This document shows, piece by piece, positions 16,811-24,971 of a DNA stretch of 64,000 nt. Position 1 is the first letter of the stretch; every line of letters begins with the position of its first letter. The stretch is from contig NZ_CP127173.1 in assembly GCF_030264295.1 (NCBI RefSeq), positions 9,369,501 to 9,433,500 on the forward strand, read 5' to 3'. The notes beneath the pieces were generated by a model, which did not search any database, was not told the origin of the DNA, and was given only the letters and a program-made list of their open reading frames with translations. The translations under genes were made by a program, and so were the position numbers. Origin of the DNA: Amycolatopsis nalaikhensis (GTDB lineage Bacteria; Actinomycetota; Actinomycetes; Mycobacteriales; Pseudonocardiaceae).

Positions 16811-17703
16811 CGAGCCGACTCCTGCTGAGTGAGGGCGAGAAAGGCGGCTTCGAGCGGCGACACAACAGGGGCGAGCTCCCGCACGGCGATGCCGTCCTTG
16901 GCCAGCCGCAGGACGAGATCGTCGAGCGCGGGTTCCTGAGCCCGCACAACGAGCACATCGGCCGCCGGATCGGCGACGCGGACGCCGGGAGCATCGGCGA
17001 CAACCTGCCGAGCGGCGGCCGGGTCTGAGGTGCGCAGCCGGTAGTCGAGCTCGGCGTTCTCGGCGGAGAGCTTGCCGAGCGGCCCGGAGAAGACGACGCG
17101 CCCGGTGGCGAGAATGGTGACTTCCGAGCAGAGGGCTTCGAGATCGTCCATGCGGTGACTGGAGAGGACAACGGTGGTGCCTTCGTCGGCAAGCCGTTCG
17201 AGGACACCGTGGACGTGCTTCTTCCCGGCGGGATCAAGACCATTGGCGGGTTCGTCGAGGACGAGAAGCCGTGGTTCGGTGAGCAGCGCGGCGGCCAGCC
17301 CGAGCCGCTGCCGCATGCCGAGCGAGAAGCCCCGAACGCGATCATCGGCGACGTCGCTGAGCCCGACTTCCTCGAGAACGGCGTCGGTCCGGGGCGTGTG
17401 CCCCCGAAGGGCGGTGAGGTTCTGCCGCGCGGTCAGGGAGGGATAGAGGCCGGGGCTGTCGACGAACCCGGAAACGGCGGAGAGGGCCTGCCCAGCGGGG
17501 GCACCGAGGATCTCCAGCTGCCCTTCATCGGCAACGGCGAGACTCAGGAGCAAGCCGAGCAAGGTGGTCTTCCCGGCCCCGTTCGGTCCGACGAGCCCGT
17601 GGATCCGCCCGGAGGCGACGTCCAGATCGACACCGTCGAGGGCAACGACGTCACCGAAGCACTTGGTGATCCCGCGCGCCCTCACGGCCAGGGGTGTGTC
17701 CAT
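16807..17703 (-). CDS. ABC transporter ATP-binding protein (exporter type)
   Basis: A 298-residue ATPase: Walker A GPNGAGKTT near residue 39, Q-loop region replaced by SGFVDSPGLYPSLTARQN, signature FSLGMRQRLGLAAALL (an LSGGQ variant), Walker B RLLVLDEPANGLDP and H-loop SSHRM. The C-terminal part after residue 210 is the short regulatory extension seen in BcrA/CcmA-type exporters. It is coupled by a four-base overlap to the permease downstream. Similarity to BcrA-type proteins permits a peptide-antibiotic export role, but the sequence does not decide this. Confidence 0.88.
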   Translation of the reverse strand: MDTPLAVRARGITKCFGDVVALDGVDLDVASGRIHGLVGPNGAGKTTLLGLLLSLAVADEGQLEILGAPAGQALSAVSGFVDSPGLYPSLTARQNLTALRGHTPRTDAVLEEVGLSDVADDRVRGFSLGMRQRLGLAAALLTEPRLLVLDEPANGLDPAGKKHVHGVLERLADEGTTVVLSSHRMDDLEALCSEVTILATGRVVFSGPLGKLSAENAELDYRLRTSDPAAARQVVADAPGVRVADPAADVLVVRAQEPALDDLVLRLAKDGIAVRELAPVVSPLEAAFLALTQQESAR

Positions 17704-17909
17704 GAGTCCAGAAACTTAGGCACCGCAAGTGACTGTCGGTGGCGAGCTGGGTGAACGGTTCCCTAACACGGGAGGGCGCGCCGTTACCGGGGTGGTGAAA
17801 TGTCTGGTTTAGGGTTTGATCTTGCGGAGGGTTTACCGGGGGCTTGCTTTGGTGGTTGGCGGCCGGTGGCCGACGGCTGGAGGCCGGCGGCCGGTGGTGC
17901 GTGCTCGGG
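17704..17909. other. Intergenic leader, no gene seen
   Basis: A 206-bp stretch between the ATPase start and the hairpin element. No plausible coding region was found. It contains a GC-rich run of GGCCGGCGGCCGGTGG-like imperfect repeats (about 17860-17915) that merges with the start of repeat copy 1. Any promoter of the exporter genes should lie here. Confidence 0.5.
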
Positions 17910-18332
17910 ACCGGCGGCCGGCAACGCAAGCCAGGCACGAGATCACCAGACCTCCCCCGCCCCTCGTCCTCGCCGCCCTTCAGTCGACGGTTGAGCTTGT
18001 CAAGGCACGCTTTCCCGCCTTGACAAGGTCTACCGGCGGCTGAACACTCCGCGAGGAGGGGTGGGGGATGTCGGGCCCGTCATCTTTTCGTTGGACGCGG
18101 GTTCAAAGATCAAAAGAATGTCCTCGCCGGACGGGCAGGCTCCGGGATGGCCGGGGCCTCGTAGTCTTGTTGCGTTCTCGAGGTGGGCCGCGAGGTGGTC
18201 ATCCCGTCGCCTGATTGAGGCCTATCACTTTGAGCCAGGCCCGCAAGCTTGCGTAGTTCGGCGCCGGTGAGCAGGTAGTTGCGGGCCTGGCTCAAAGTGA
18301 TTTTGACGGCCTCAGGCGACGGGATGACCACC
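17910..18332 (+). repeat. Double-hairpin direct repeat, copy 1 (423 bp)
   Basis: Nearly identical, in the same orientation, to 29939-30356. Hairpin A (about 17951-18068) has an outer CCCCCGCCCCTC-type arm and an inner GGTTGAGCTTGTCAAGGC arm; in this copy the right inner arm carries mismatches (GCCTTGACAAGGTCTACC). Hairpin B has arms 18194-18246 and 18279-18332, with a perfect 21-bp end (GGTGGTCATCCCGTCGCC... ) and a second perfect segment around TTGAGCCAGGCCCGCAA, enclosing a 32-nt loop. No open reading frame of convincing codon usage is present. The element ends 21 bp from the GH9 stop codon. Confidence 0.85.
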
Positions 18333-18353
18333 CAGCTCCTTAGTCAAGGTTGG

Positions 18354-21203
18354 CTAGCCGCATGCCTTTCCGTTCATCGTGAATGCCGTTGGGTTCCCGT
18401 TACTCCCGCTGTAACTACCATTGAAGCCGATTGCGATCGTCTGGCCTGGTGCCACCGAACCGTTCCACGACATCGCCTTCGCCGTCACGTTCGCTCCTGA
18501 CTGCGACCATGTTGCCGACCAGCCCTGCGTCACCTTCTGGTTGCCCGGGAACGTGAACCCCAGTGTCCACGATGGCCACGCCGTTGTCCCCGTGTTCTTC
18601 ATGCTCACCGTTGCCGTGAAGCCGCCGCTCCATGTGTTCGCCGCGTACGTCACCGTGCAGCCGCCCGACTCCGATGTTGTTGTGAACTCGGCCGCCGGTG
18701 AATCCGTGCTCGCCAGACCCGCGCCGTTGCGGGCCCGGACCACCACCGAGTACGCCGTCGATGGCGAAAGCCCCGTCAACGTCGCTGTTGTCCCGGTGAC
18801 CGTTGCCAGCACCTTTCCGCCGCTCACCACCTCGTAGCCCGTTACTCCGCTCTCCGCGTCTGCCGACGCCGTCCAGCTCAGCGTCGCTCCCGTGGACGTC
18901 ACCGCCGCGACCGTCGGCTTGCCCGGTGCTGACGGCGCCGTTGTGTCCACTCCGGACGGTGCTTTCTCCGCCGTCCAGTTTGCCAGCCAGGCCAGCGCCG
19001 CGTTCCAGTTGACCGCTACCTCGTTCACCGAGTACGCCTCTATGTCGTCCACGAAACAACGCTGTGGCGCGCACCCCGCCAGCAAACGCGCCGCCGTCGG
19101 GTCCTGCAAGCCGCTGTTCGGGCCTCCCGACAACGCGCCCGGGGGTGCGATCGGCAACGCTGCGTCCACCTCGTGTGCCCAGAACCTGTGGTGCACGTTC
19201 TTCACCGGCTGGTCGCCGTGGCCTGATACGTACGAATAGTTCGCCGGGTTACGGCCCAGCAAATAATCCATTGCCGCGAATGCTCCGTCGCGGTACTTCT
19301 CCTGCTTTGTCAGGTCGTACGCCAACGCCAGGACCACTCCGTTGTTCGCCACCAAGCCGTTCGAACCCCACTCGTACGTGCCGTCCGCCGTTCGGTATGG
19401 CGCCGGGTAGCCCATTGCCGCCATCTGCGTCAAGTGGCTGTCCGCCGTTGTCGTGATCGCCGTCTTGATCGCCGTGATGTCCGCTGCCGGCAGGTCGGTC
19501 GGGACCAAAGCCAGGGTGATGTCACCCAACGCTCCCGTTGAGCCCCAGTCGAAACCGTGCGTGTTGAAGCTGACCCCTCGGTACAGCGACGACCCCGTCA
19601 CATCCGTGCGGTACGCGCTCTTTCCCGTGGTTGCGAACAGCTCCGCCGCCGCCCAGTAGAACTCGTCCGTCACCGTGTTGTCGCTGTACGTTCCGCCGCC
19701 CGTTCCGTCGTTCGGGTCCGCCAGCATCGCCGGGTGCGCCTTCGCTGCCGCGTACGCCTTTTCGGCCGCCGCCAGGAGTTTGTCCGCGTAAGCCGCGTCG
19801 ATTGTTCGCCACAAGCGTGCCGCCTGTGCCGCCACCGCCGCCATGTTCAACGTCGCCGCCGTGCTCGGGGCCGACAGCCTTCGCGGCTGGCTGTCCTGAT
19901 CCGGCCTTGTGGGCAGGGCCGTCCACTGCGCGTCGTGGATCTTGTGGTGGACCATCCCCGCGTTCGGCTTGCCGTCCGGGACCTGCATCGACAGCAGGAA
20001 ATCCACCTCCCAGCGCGCCTCGTCCAGGATGTCCGGCACCCCGTTGCCCTGCTCCGGGATCGCCAGCTTGCCGTCGCCCAGTGCGCTCGCGTCCCCGAGC
20101 CGCGTCGCCCGCTCGTACTCGTCCAGCAGCTCCCAGGCCGCTATTCCGCCGTTCACCACGTACTTGCCGTGGTCGCCAGCGTCGTACCACCCTCCGCGCA
20201 CGTCCAGCGTGTAGCCGCAGTTCAGGTCCGATCGGCACGGCACGTTGTTGTCACCCTGGTTCGGGGCCACGTTCACGTGCCCCGCCGGGCGGGCGTACTC
20301 CGCTCCCACGTACTTCGCGTCGATCGGGATTCCGCTTCGCTGGTTGTAGAAGAACGCCAGCGAGTCGTACCGCAGCTTCTTCAGCCCGTCCGCCGAGATC
20401 GCGAACGGGAAGCTCGTCTCCGTGCCGACCGTCAGCGTGTAGCCGGTGCCCGTCACGTCGAACGCCGAGAAGTCGATTTCGTGGACGTTCTCGCCTGAAG
20501 GTGCGTCCGCTCCGCGAGGGCGCGTCTGGCCGGTCGTCACCGCCGTGCCCGCGGCGTTCTTCAACGTCCAGGTCAGGGGTATCGTCGAATCGCTGATCAG
20601 CGTTGCCTTCTTCGGCAGGCCGGGTGCGTAGCCGTCCTGGTTCACCCGGATGCCGCTCGTCGGGGGCAAGCCACCCGGTGGGACGACGCCGCCGATCAGG
20701 GAGATGTTGTCCAGGCACACCGTGTTGTCCGCCGCCTGGCCGCCGAACCAGAACGCCAGCTGGCCGTCACCCGCGGCCGGGAAGTCCAATGTGGACGTGA
20801 ACGTGACCGTGAAGTGCTGGGTTGTCGGCGTCACCGTCACGTCGGTGCGGGAGATCTGCCGGTACGGGGACACCGCTTCCCCGGCGACGGCGGAGATCTG
20901 CTGGGTGGTCGTCGCGTGCGCGTCGAACGTCAGCGTGTACTGCTGCCCCGCCTCGAACGGCACGCCGTTCTGGCCGGACAGCGCGTCGTAGCCGTTGGCC
21001 GTGCCGCCGGTGACGTCCGTGCAGAACTCGCCGCCGGTGACGTGGCCCGTCGTCCCCGAGCCCGCCCACCACGGGTCCATGGTGCCGCTGGAGAACGTGC
21101 CGTTGAGCAGCCTCTCGTAGTCCGCCGCCGATGCGGGTGGTGCGTTCAGTGCCAACCCGAGCGCCGCCACGGCCAGAACGCCGTGCCATCTTCGTGCCCG
21201 CAT
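18354..21203 (-). CDS. Secreted GH9 cellulase, CBM4/9-Ig-GH9-FN3-CBM2
   Basis: A 949-residue exported endo/exo-glucanase. The signal peptide is residues 1-26 (MRARRWHGVLAVAALGLAL then PPASA). Domains in order: CBM4/9-like beta sandwich about 30-165 (LLNGTFSSGTMDPWW), an Ig-like cellulase N-domain about 185-270 (RVNQDGYAPGLPKKATL), GH9 catalytic domain about 275-705, a fibronectin type III domain about 725-810, and a family 2 cellulose-binding module about 820-949. GH9 landmarks are GGWYDAGDHGKYV (catalytic Asp pair), VHHRFWAHE, and CFVDDIEAYSVNEVAVNWNA with the acid Glu. The ATG at 21203 follows GAGGAG. A CebR-type box (21245-21258) lies 42 bp upstream. Third codon positions carry more T/A than in most neighbours. 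Confidence 0.92.
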   Translation of the reverse strand: MRARRWHGVLAVAALGLALNAPPASAADYERLLNGTFSSGTMDPWWAGSGTTGHVTGGEFCTDVTGGTANGYDALSGQNGVPFEAGQQYTLTFDAHATTTQQISAVAGEAVSPYRQISRTDVTVTPTTQHFTVTFTSTLDFPAAGDGQLAFWFGGQAADNTVCLDNISLIGGVVPPGGLPPTSGIRVNQDGYAPGLPKKATLISDSTIPLTWTLKNAAGTAVTTGQTRPRGADAPSGENVHEIDFSAFDVTGTGYTLTVGTETSFPFAISADGLKKLRYDSLAFFYNQRSGIPIDAKYVGAEYARPAGHVNVAPNQGDNNVPCRSDLNCGYTLDVRGGWYDAGDHGKYVVNGGIAAWELLDEYERATRLGDASALGDGKLAIPEQGNGVPDILDEARWEVDFLLSMQVPDGKPNAGMVHHKIHDAQWTALPTRPDQDSQPRRLSAPSTAATLNMAAVAAQAARLWRTIDAAYADKLLAAAEKAYAAAKAHPAMLADPNDGTGGGTYSDNTVTDEFYWAAAELFATTGKSAYRTDVTGSSLYRGVSFNTHGFDWGSTGALGDITLALVPTDLPAADITAIKTAITTTADSHLTQMAAMGYPAPYRTADGTYEWGSNGLVANNGVVLALAYDLTKQEKYRDGAFAAMDYLLGRNPANYSYVSGHGDQPVKNVHHRFWAHEVDAALPIAPPGALSGGPNSGLQDPTAARLLAGCAPQRCFVDDIEAYSVNEVAVNWNAALAWLANWTAEKAPSGVDTTAPSAPGKPTVAAVTSTGATLSWTASADAESGVTGYEVVSGGKVLATVTGTTATLTGLSPSTAYSVVVRARNGAGLASTDSPAAEFTTTSESGGCTVTYAANTWSGGFTATVSMKNTGTTAWPSWTLGFTFPGNQKVTQGWSATWSQSGANVTAKAMSWNGSVAPGQTIAIGFNGSYSGSNGNPTAFTMNGKACG

Positions 21204-21244
21204 CCGCCATCTCCTCGTCGTCGTTGCCGCGCCGATGGTCACAA

Positions 21245-21258
21245 TGGGAGCGCTCCCA
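21245..21258. promoter_or_regulatory. CebR-type operator (perfect palindrome)
   Basis: TGGGAGCGCTCCCA, the established 14-bp cellulose-utilisation operator bound by CebR in actinomycetes and released by cello-oligosaccharides. It lies in the GH9 leader between its putative promoter and ATG, in the region shared with the divergent GH12 gene. Confidence 0.9.
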
Positions 21259-21329
21259 GCTCGGGGACTGTAATCACCCGACCACGGCCTTGGCAATCAC
21301 CCGTCCCGAAAATCGATCACGAGAAACCC

Positions 21330-21360
21330 CTTTGCCTGGGGGTTCCGCTGTGGTTTCATC
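21330..21360 (+). promoter_or_regulatory. GH12 promoter resembling that of the GH10 xylanase at 46.9 kb
   Basis: The block CTTTGCCTGG...GTTCCGCTGTGGTTTCATC closely matches the xylanase region at 46812-46843 (CTTTGCTC...GTTCCCCTGTGGTTTCATC). Spacing suggests TTTGCC as -35 and the TGGTTT region as -10. Both genes have a CebR-like box shortly downstream. Confidence 0.55.
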
Positions 21361-21374
21361 GGAGCAAGTCCTGC

Positions 21375-21388
21375 TGAGAGCGCTCCCA
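21375..21388. promoter_or_regulatory. CebR-like operator in front of GH12
   Basis: TGAGAGCGCTCCCA, one mismatch from the CebR consensus. It lies 33 bp before the GH12 ATG and downstream of the putative promoter, a repressing position. Confidence 0.8.
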
Positions 21389-21421
21389 GAGCGGCACCCA
21401 CGACGAAGTGGAGACGGCACG

Positions 21422-22171
21422 ATGAAACTCAGGCACGCCCTTTCCGCCCTGCTGCTGACCGCGGCCGGGCTCGCGGCCCCGGTCGCCACCGCCCCCGCCG
21501 CGCACGCGGACACCCTGATTTGCGACCAGTACGGCTCGACCACGATCGGCGGCCGGTACGTCGTCATGAACAACCGCTGGGGCAGCAGCGCCACGCAGTG
21601 CATCAACGTCACGAGCAGCGGGTTCCGGATCCAGACCCAGCAGGGCTCCACCAGCGGCGGCGCCCCGCTCTCCTACCCCGCCGTCTACCTCGGCTGCCAC
21701 TACGGGAACTGCTCCCCCGGCAGCCCGCTGCCCCGCCAGCTCGGCTCGATCGGCAACGCGTCGTCGTCGATCTCCTACACCTACGTCGGCGGCTCGGTCT
21801 TCGACGCCTCCTACGACATCTGGATGGATCCCACCCCGAAGACCAACGGGGTGAACCAGATGGAACTGATGATCTGGTTCACCCGCGCCGGCGGGGTCCA
21901 GCCGGTCGGCGGCCGGGTCGGTACCACCACCATCGGCGGGCGCGGCTGGGAAGTCTGGCAGGGCAACAACGGCGGCAACGACGTCGTCTCCTACGTCGCC
22001 CAGTCTTCGCTCAGCAGCTGGTCGTTCAACGTCATGGACTTCGTCAACGACGTCGACAACCGCACCCGCGTCGACCGGTCGTGGTACCTGACCAGCGTCC
22101 AGGCCGGGTTCGAGCCGTGGAGCGGCGGCGTCGGGCTCGCCGTCAACTCCTTCTCCGCGAACGTCGGCTAG
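21422..22171 (+). CDS. Secreted GH12 endoglucanase
   Basis: A 249-residue secreted protein. The signal peptide is residues about 1-30 (basic start MKLRH, hydrophobic core, AHA cleavage region), followed directly by a complete GH12 jelly-roll domain: CDQYGSTTIGGRYVVMNNRW, then GVNQMELMIWF with the nucleophile Glu and the C-terminal GFEPWSGGVGLAVNSF with the acid/base Glu. Cys pairs fit the usual GH12 disulfides. No carbohydrate-binding module is present, so it likely acts on soluble or amorphous beta-1,4-glucan. It is divergent from the GH9 cellulase with CebR-type boxes between. Its stop codon TAG forms part of the target duplicated by the IS481-type insertion, and the protein is left intact. 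Confidence 0.92.
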   Translation: MKLRHALSALLLTAAGLAAPVATAPAAHADTLICDQYGSTTIGGRYVVMNNRWGSSATQCINVTSSGFRIQTQQGSTSGGAPLSYPAVYLGCHYGNCSPGSPLPRQLGSIGNASSSISYTYVGGSVFDASYDIWMDPTPKTNGVNQMELMIWFTRAGGVQPVGGRVGTTTIGGRGWEVWQGNNGGNDVVSYVAQSSLSSWSFNVMDFVNDVDNRTRVDRSWYLTSVQAGFEPWSGGVGLAVNSFSANVG

Positions 22172-22172
22172 G
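22167..22172 (+). repeat. Left 6-bp target duplication of the IS
   Basis: GCTAGG immediately before the left IS end; the same six bases follow the right end at 23245-23250. The sequence fits the NCTAGN target known for IS481. Confidence 0.9.
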
Positions 22173-23127
22173 TGTACTGACCCGTGAGGTTGGGGACGCG
22201 GCTGGCGGGTGGGTGACCTGCGAGTGCGGTGTGTCCGCGGTGATGGTTGTAGGTGTGCAGCCAGTCTGGCAAGGCGCGGCGTCGTTCGGTCTCGTTCCGG
22301 TAGGGCTGGGCGTAGGCCCACTCCTCCAGCAGGGTGCGGTTGAACCGCTCGACCTTCCCGTTCGTTTGCGGCCGGTAGGGCCGGGTGCGTTTCGGGGTGA
22401 CGCCCGCGTCGCGCAGCGTGTCGCGCCACAGGTGTGAGCGGTAGCAGGATCCGTTGTCGGTCAGCACCCGGCGGATGGCGATGCCGTAACCGGCGAAGAA
22501 TGCCTGAGCGCGGGTCCAGAACGCGACTGCGGTTTCCCGGGTTTCGTCGGCGTGGATTTCGGTGTAGGCCAGGCGGGAGTGATCGTCCACGGCGTTGTGC
22601 AAGTAGGCGTAGCCATGGCCGCGCTGACCGCTGTTGCGGCGGCCGGCGGCCCGCCCGAGGACTTTGTGTCCGCCGCCATCGGGGATGTTGCCCAATTTCT
22701 TGATGTCCACGTGCACCAGGTCACCGGGCGCGGGGTGTTCGTAGCGGCGGACTGGGGTGGCAGTGGCCCGGTCCAGGTGAGTCAGCCGGGCCAGCCGGTA
22801 ACGGGACAGGATCCGGTGCACCGTGGAGGGGTTCAGTCCGAGCAGGTAAGCGATCCGCGCGGGTCCCCACCTGCGGGTCACCCGGACCTTGATGACTCTC
22901 CGCTCGGTCCGCGTCGGTGTCCGGGCCGGGCTGGTGCGCGGGCGGCTGGACCGATCAGCCATGGCGGCTTCGCCGAGGTCGCGGTAGCGGCCTGCCCATC
23001 GGGCGGCGGTGGAGACCGACACCTGGAACCGTTCCGCGGCCCGTCGTAGCGGCCAGCCGTCCTCGACGACACAGCGGGCCAGGCGGAGTCTGCCGGTCGG
23101 GGTCAGGGGTGCGTTAGCGTGGGTCAC
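22168..23127 (-). CDS. IS481-family DDE transposase
   Basis: A 319-residue transposase. The N-terminal helix-turn-helix is RLRLARCVVEDGWPLRRAAE followed by RFQVSVSTAARWAGRYRDLG; a second HTH region covers about 80-125. The RNase H-like integrase core has DLVHVDIKKLG (first Asp), VDDHSRLAYTEIHADE and RVLTDNGSCYRS (second Asp), and RPYRPQTNGKVERFNRTLLEEW (catalytic Glu), all in family order. The GTG start at 23127 follows a GGAGG. The final codons read out of the element, and the stop codon TAG comes from the CTAG of the target (22168-22170), a feature of insertion at NCTAGN. Confidence 0.93.
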   Translation of the reverse strand: MTHANAPLTPTGRLRLARCVVEDGWPLRRAAERFQVSVSTAARWAGRYRDLGEAAMADRSSRPRTSPARTPTRTERRVIKVRVTRRWGPARIAYLLGLNPSTVHRILSRYRLARLTHLDRATATPVRRYEHPAPGDLVHVDIKKLGNIPDGGGHKVLGRAAGRRNSGQRGHGYAYLHNAVDDHSRLAYTEIHADETRETAVAFWTRAQAFFAGYGIAIRRVLTDNGSCYRSHLWRDTLRDAGVTPKRTRPYRPQTNGKVERFNRTLLEEWAYAQPYRNETERRRALPDWLHTYNHHRGHTALAGHPPASRVPNLTGQYT

Positions 23128-23244
23128 GAGGGCCTCCGTTGGTCGGTGTAGACGTCGCAATCCACACCAAACCCGGAGGCCCTCCCTCACGCCAAGATCA
23201 TCCGATCACGTGTCACCACGATCGCAACCTCCCCGGGCAGTACA
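22173..23244 (-). mobile_element. Complete IS481-family insertion sequence (1,072 bp)
   Basis: Terminal inverted repeats: the left end begins TGTACTGACCCGTGAGGTTG, and the right end read inward is TGTACTGCCCGGGGAGGTTG (17 of 20 match). Both ends are flanked by the 6-bp duplication GCTAGG. One full-length transposase gene is inside. The intact ends, duplication and gene suggest a recent, possibly active insertion. It sits precisely at the stop codon of the GH12 gene and disrupts nothing. Confidence 0.93.
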
Positions 23245-23250
23245 GCTAGG
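23245..23250 (+). repeat. Right 6-bp target duplication of the IS
   Basis: GCTAGG directly after the right terminal repeat (...CAGTACA), identical to 22167-22172. Confidence 0.9.
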
Positions 23251-23253
23251 GCC

Positions 23254-23358
23254 CCCGCCCCAAGCGCCCCAAGGCGGCCTTGGTTGCGTCTGACGCACCG
23301 AAGGCCGCCTTGGGTGCGTAAGACGCACCGAAGGCCACATTGGGGCGCTTGGGGCGGG
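23254..23358. repeat. 30-bp tandem repeats inside 17-bp inverted arms
   Basis: Perfect inverted arms CCCGCCCCAAGCGCCCC (23254-23270) and its complement (23342-23358) enclose 2.4 copies of a 30-bp unit starting AAGG (23271-23300, 23301-23330, 23331-23341). It lies between the convergent GH12/IS and esterase genes, so a terminator function is likely. The unit shares period and about 18 of 30 bases with that at 1363-1422. Confidence 0.75.
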
Positions 23359-23369
23359 ACGCGCGGCGG

Positions 23370-24971
23370 CTAGCAGGCGAAGCTCGCCGCCGCGTTCGGG
23401 TCGCCCGTGCGGTACCGGGGCCAGGCCGGGTACTCGCACAGCGGCCGGGTGCGCTGGTGGCTCGTGTCGGTCACGACCGGGTTCGACGGCGCCTGCCCGC
23501 GGTCCACCCAGCGCTCGAGCGCCGAGAGCGAGTCCCACGACGCGGTGAACGCGGGGGTGCCGAAGTTGGCGTGGTTGGCCCCCGGCACGACGTAGTACCG
23601 AAGGAACGACTCCGTCGCCCGGGGACCGGCCACCGCGCGCACCCGCTCGTAGTAGTCGTTCGTCGACCGGGGCGAGACCAGCTCGTCCGCGGCGCCGTGG
23701 AGCAGGATCAGCTTGCCCCCGGCGCGGGCGAACGGGCGCAGGTCCGCGTTGTTGCGGTCCTCGATCGTCGAGAGGGCGCTGATGCGGTCGAGCCACTTCC
23801 CCGGCTGCCGGGGATCGATCTCGAGGGAGTTCTGCCGCGGGTCGCGGGTCAGGAAGTACTTGACCCACTGGTCCCAGTACTGCATGCCGTAGCCGCTCGT
23901 CACCGGCATCGGGTTCGCCGGGGCCGTGGTGCCGAACCCGAGGAACGGCGTCCGCATGTCCGCGCCCGAAAGGAACGGGAAGCCCGGGTACTGGGTCTCG
24001 CCGCTGGCGATCCGGTACGGCCACCGGAAGGGCGACGACATCGCGGTCACGGCACCGATCTGCGCGTCCGACAGGCACGTCGGTCCGGCGTCCGCCCCGC
24101 CCGGGCAGCGCAGCGTGCGCGGGTCGAAGTGGCACGAGTCCGGGTTCGAGACGACCTTGTCGCGCAGGCCGTCCAGGCCGTCGCACGCGTTGATCACGCT
24201 GTTGTAGAGGAGAGTCTGCTTGTCCGGTCCGGGGAAGGCGCCGGGCTGGGAAAGGACCTGCGTCAGGTAGCCGAGGTCCAGGATCTCGGCGAGGTTGTTC
24301 CACGCCGGGTACGCGGAGATCACGCCGTCGAACGCGGTCGGCCACCGCTGGGCGACGACGAGCGCCTCGCGGCCACCCGTCGACCCGCCGGCGAAGAACG
24401 TCTCGGCCGGGCTCCGCCCGTAGGCGTGCCGGATGAGGAACAGGCTCGCGTCGCGGGTCTTCTTGAGCGCGTCACCGGCGGCGAAGTTCTTCACGGCTTC
24501 GTCGTTCACGCCGAACGACCCGTCCAGCGACGGCGGCGACGCCGGGTTCTGCTGGTGCCCGGAGTCGCTCGCGAACACCGCGTACCCCCGCGCCAGCGGC
24601 ACCGGCTGGTCCGCCGGGCCGAACGGCACGTTCGCCGTCAGGTCCGGGATGGTGCCGTTGAAACCGCCCCCGCCGAACATCATCGCCTTGCGGTTCCAGT
24701 TCTCCGGCAGGGCGACGCGCAGCTTGATCGCGGGCGCCGCCGGGTCGACCGGGAACAGGTCGGCGTCGACCTGGCAGTACCCGGCGGGGACGACCGCGGC
24801 CGAGGTGACCCGGCCGCCGGTCGTCGGCAGGCTCACCACCGACGCCGGGATCGTCAGCCCCGCGAGCCCCGCGCACTCCGGGGCGGCCGTCGCGGCGGCG
24901 GGGGCAGCCAGCGGCAGCGCGGCTGCCAGCAGCAGCGCCGTCACCGGACCGGCGAATCGTCGCGTCTTCAC
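23370..24971 (-). CDS. Secreted tannase/feruloyl esterase family protein
   Basis: A 533-residue secreted hydrolase. The signal peptide is residues 1-29 (MKTRRFAGPVTALLLAAAL, cleavage after ATA). The tannase-fold nucleophile is in FFAGGSTGGREALVVAQRWP (Ser in GGSTGG, near residue 205). The acid is in LILLHGAADELVSP and the histidine in VVPGANHANFGTP near 485; cysteines flank these motifs as in the family. The reaction is hydrolysis of aromatic esters such as gallate or hydroxycinnamate esters, releasing the acid outside the cell. The GTG start overlaps the MFS stop by four bases, so it is translated from the transporter message. The partner transporter and the downstream-facing acyl-CoA ligase fit a release-import-activation route for aromatic acids. 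Confidence 0.87.
   Translation of the reverse strand: MKTRRFAGPVTALLLAAALPLAAPAAATAAPECAGLAGLTIPASVVSLPTTGGRVTSAAVVPAGYCQVDADLFPVDPAAPAIKLRVALPENWNRKAMMFGGGGFNGTIPDLTANVPFGPADQPVPLARGYAVFASDSGHQQNPASPPSLDGSFGVNDEAVKNFAAGDALKKTRDASLFLIRHAYGRSPAETFFAGGSTGGREALVVAQRWPTAFDGVISAYPAWNNLAEILDLGYLTQVLSQPGAFPGPDKQTLLYNSVINACDGLDGLRDKVVSNPDSCHFDPRTLRCPGGADAGPTCLSDAQIGAVTAMSSPFRWPYRIASGETQYPGFPFLSGADMRTPFLGFGTTAPANPMPVTSGYGMQYWDQWVKYFLTRDPRQNSLEIDPRQPGKWLDRISALSTIEDRNNADLRPFARAGGKLILLHGAADELVSPRSTNDYYERVRAVAGPRATESFLRYYVVPGANHANFGTPAFTASWDSLSALERWVDRGQAPSNPVVTDTSHQRTRPLCEYPAWPRYRTGDPNAAASFAC

Noticed and set aside
17816..18043. Short plus-strand frames before and in repeat copy 1
   Set aside because: Low-complexity GC-rich sequence and hairpin arms; no start signal and no family resemblance.
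18110..18331. A 73-codon minus-strand reading frame inside repeat copy 1
   Set aside because: It runs through hairpin B and its loop, has no ribosome site, and is not conserved as a frame in copy 2. The stems explain the sequence better.
22173..23244. GH12 gene truncated by the IS
   Set aside because: The GH12 reading frame ends at its TAG within the left target duplication and contains both catalytic Glu residues; nothing is lost.
23271..23341. Possible CRISPR array because of 30-bp tandem units
   Set aside because: Units are directly abutting without spacers, only 2.4 copies, inside inverted arms, and no cas genes occur.
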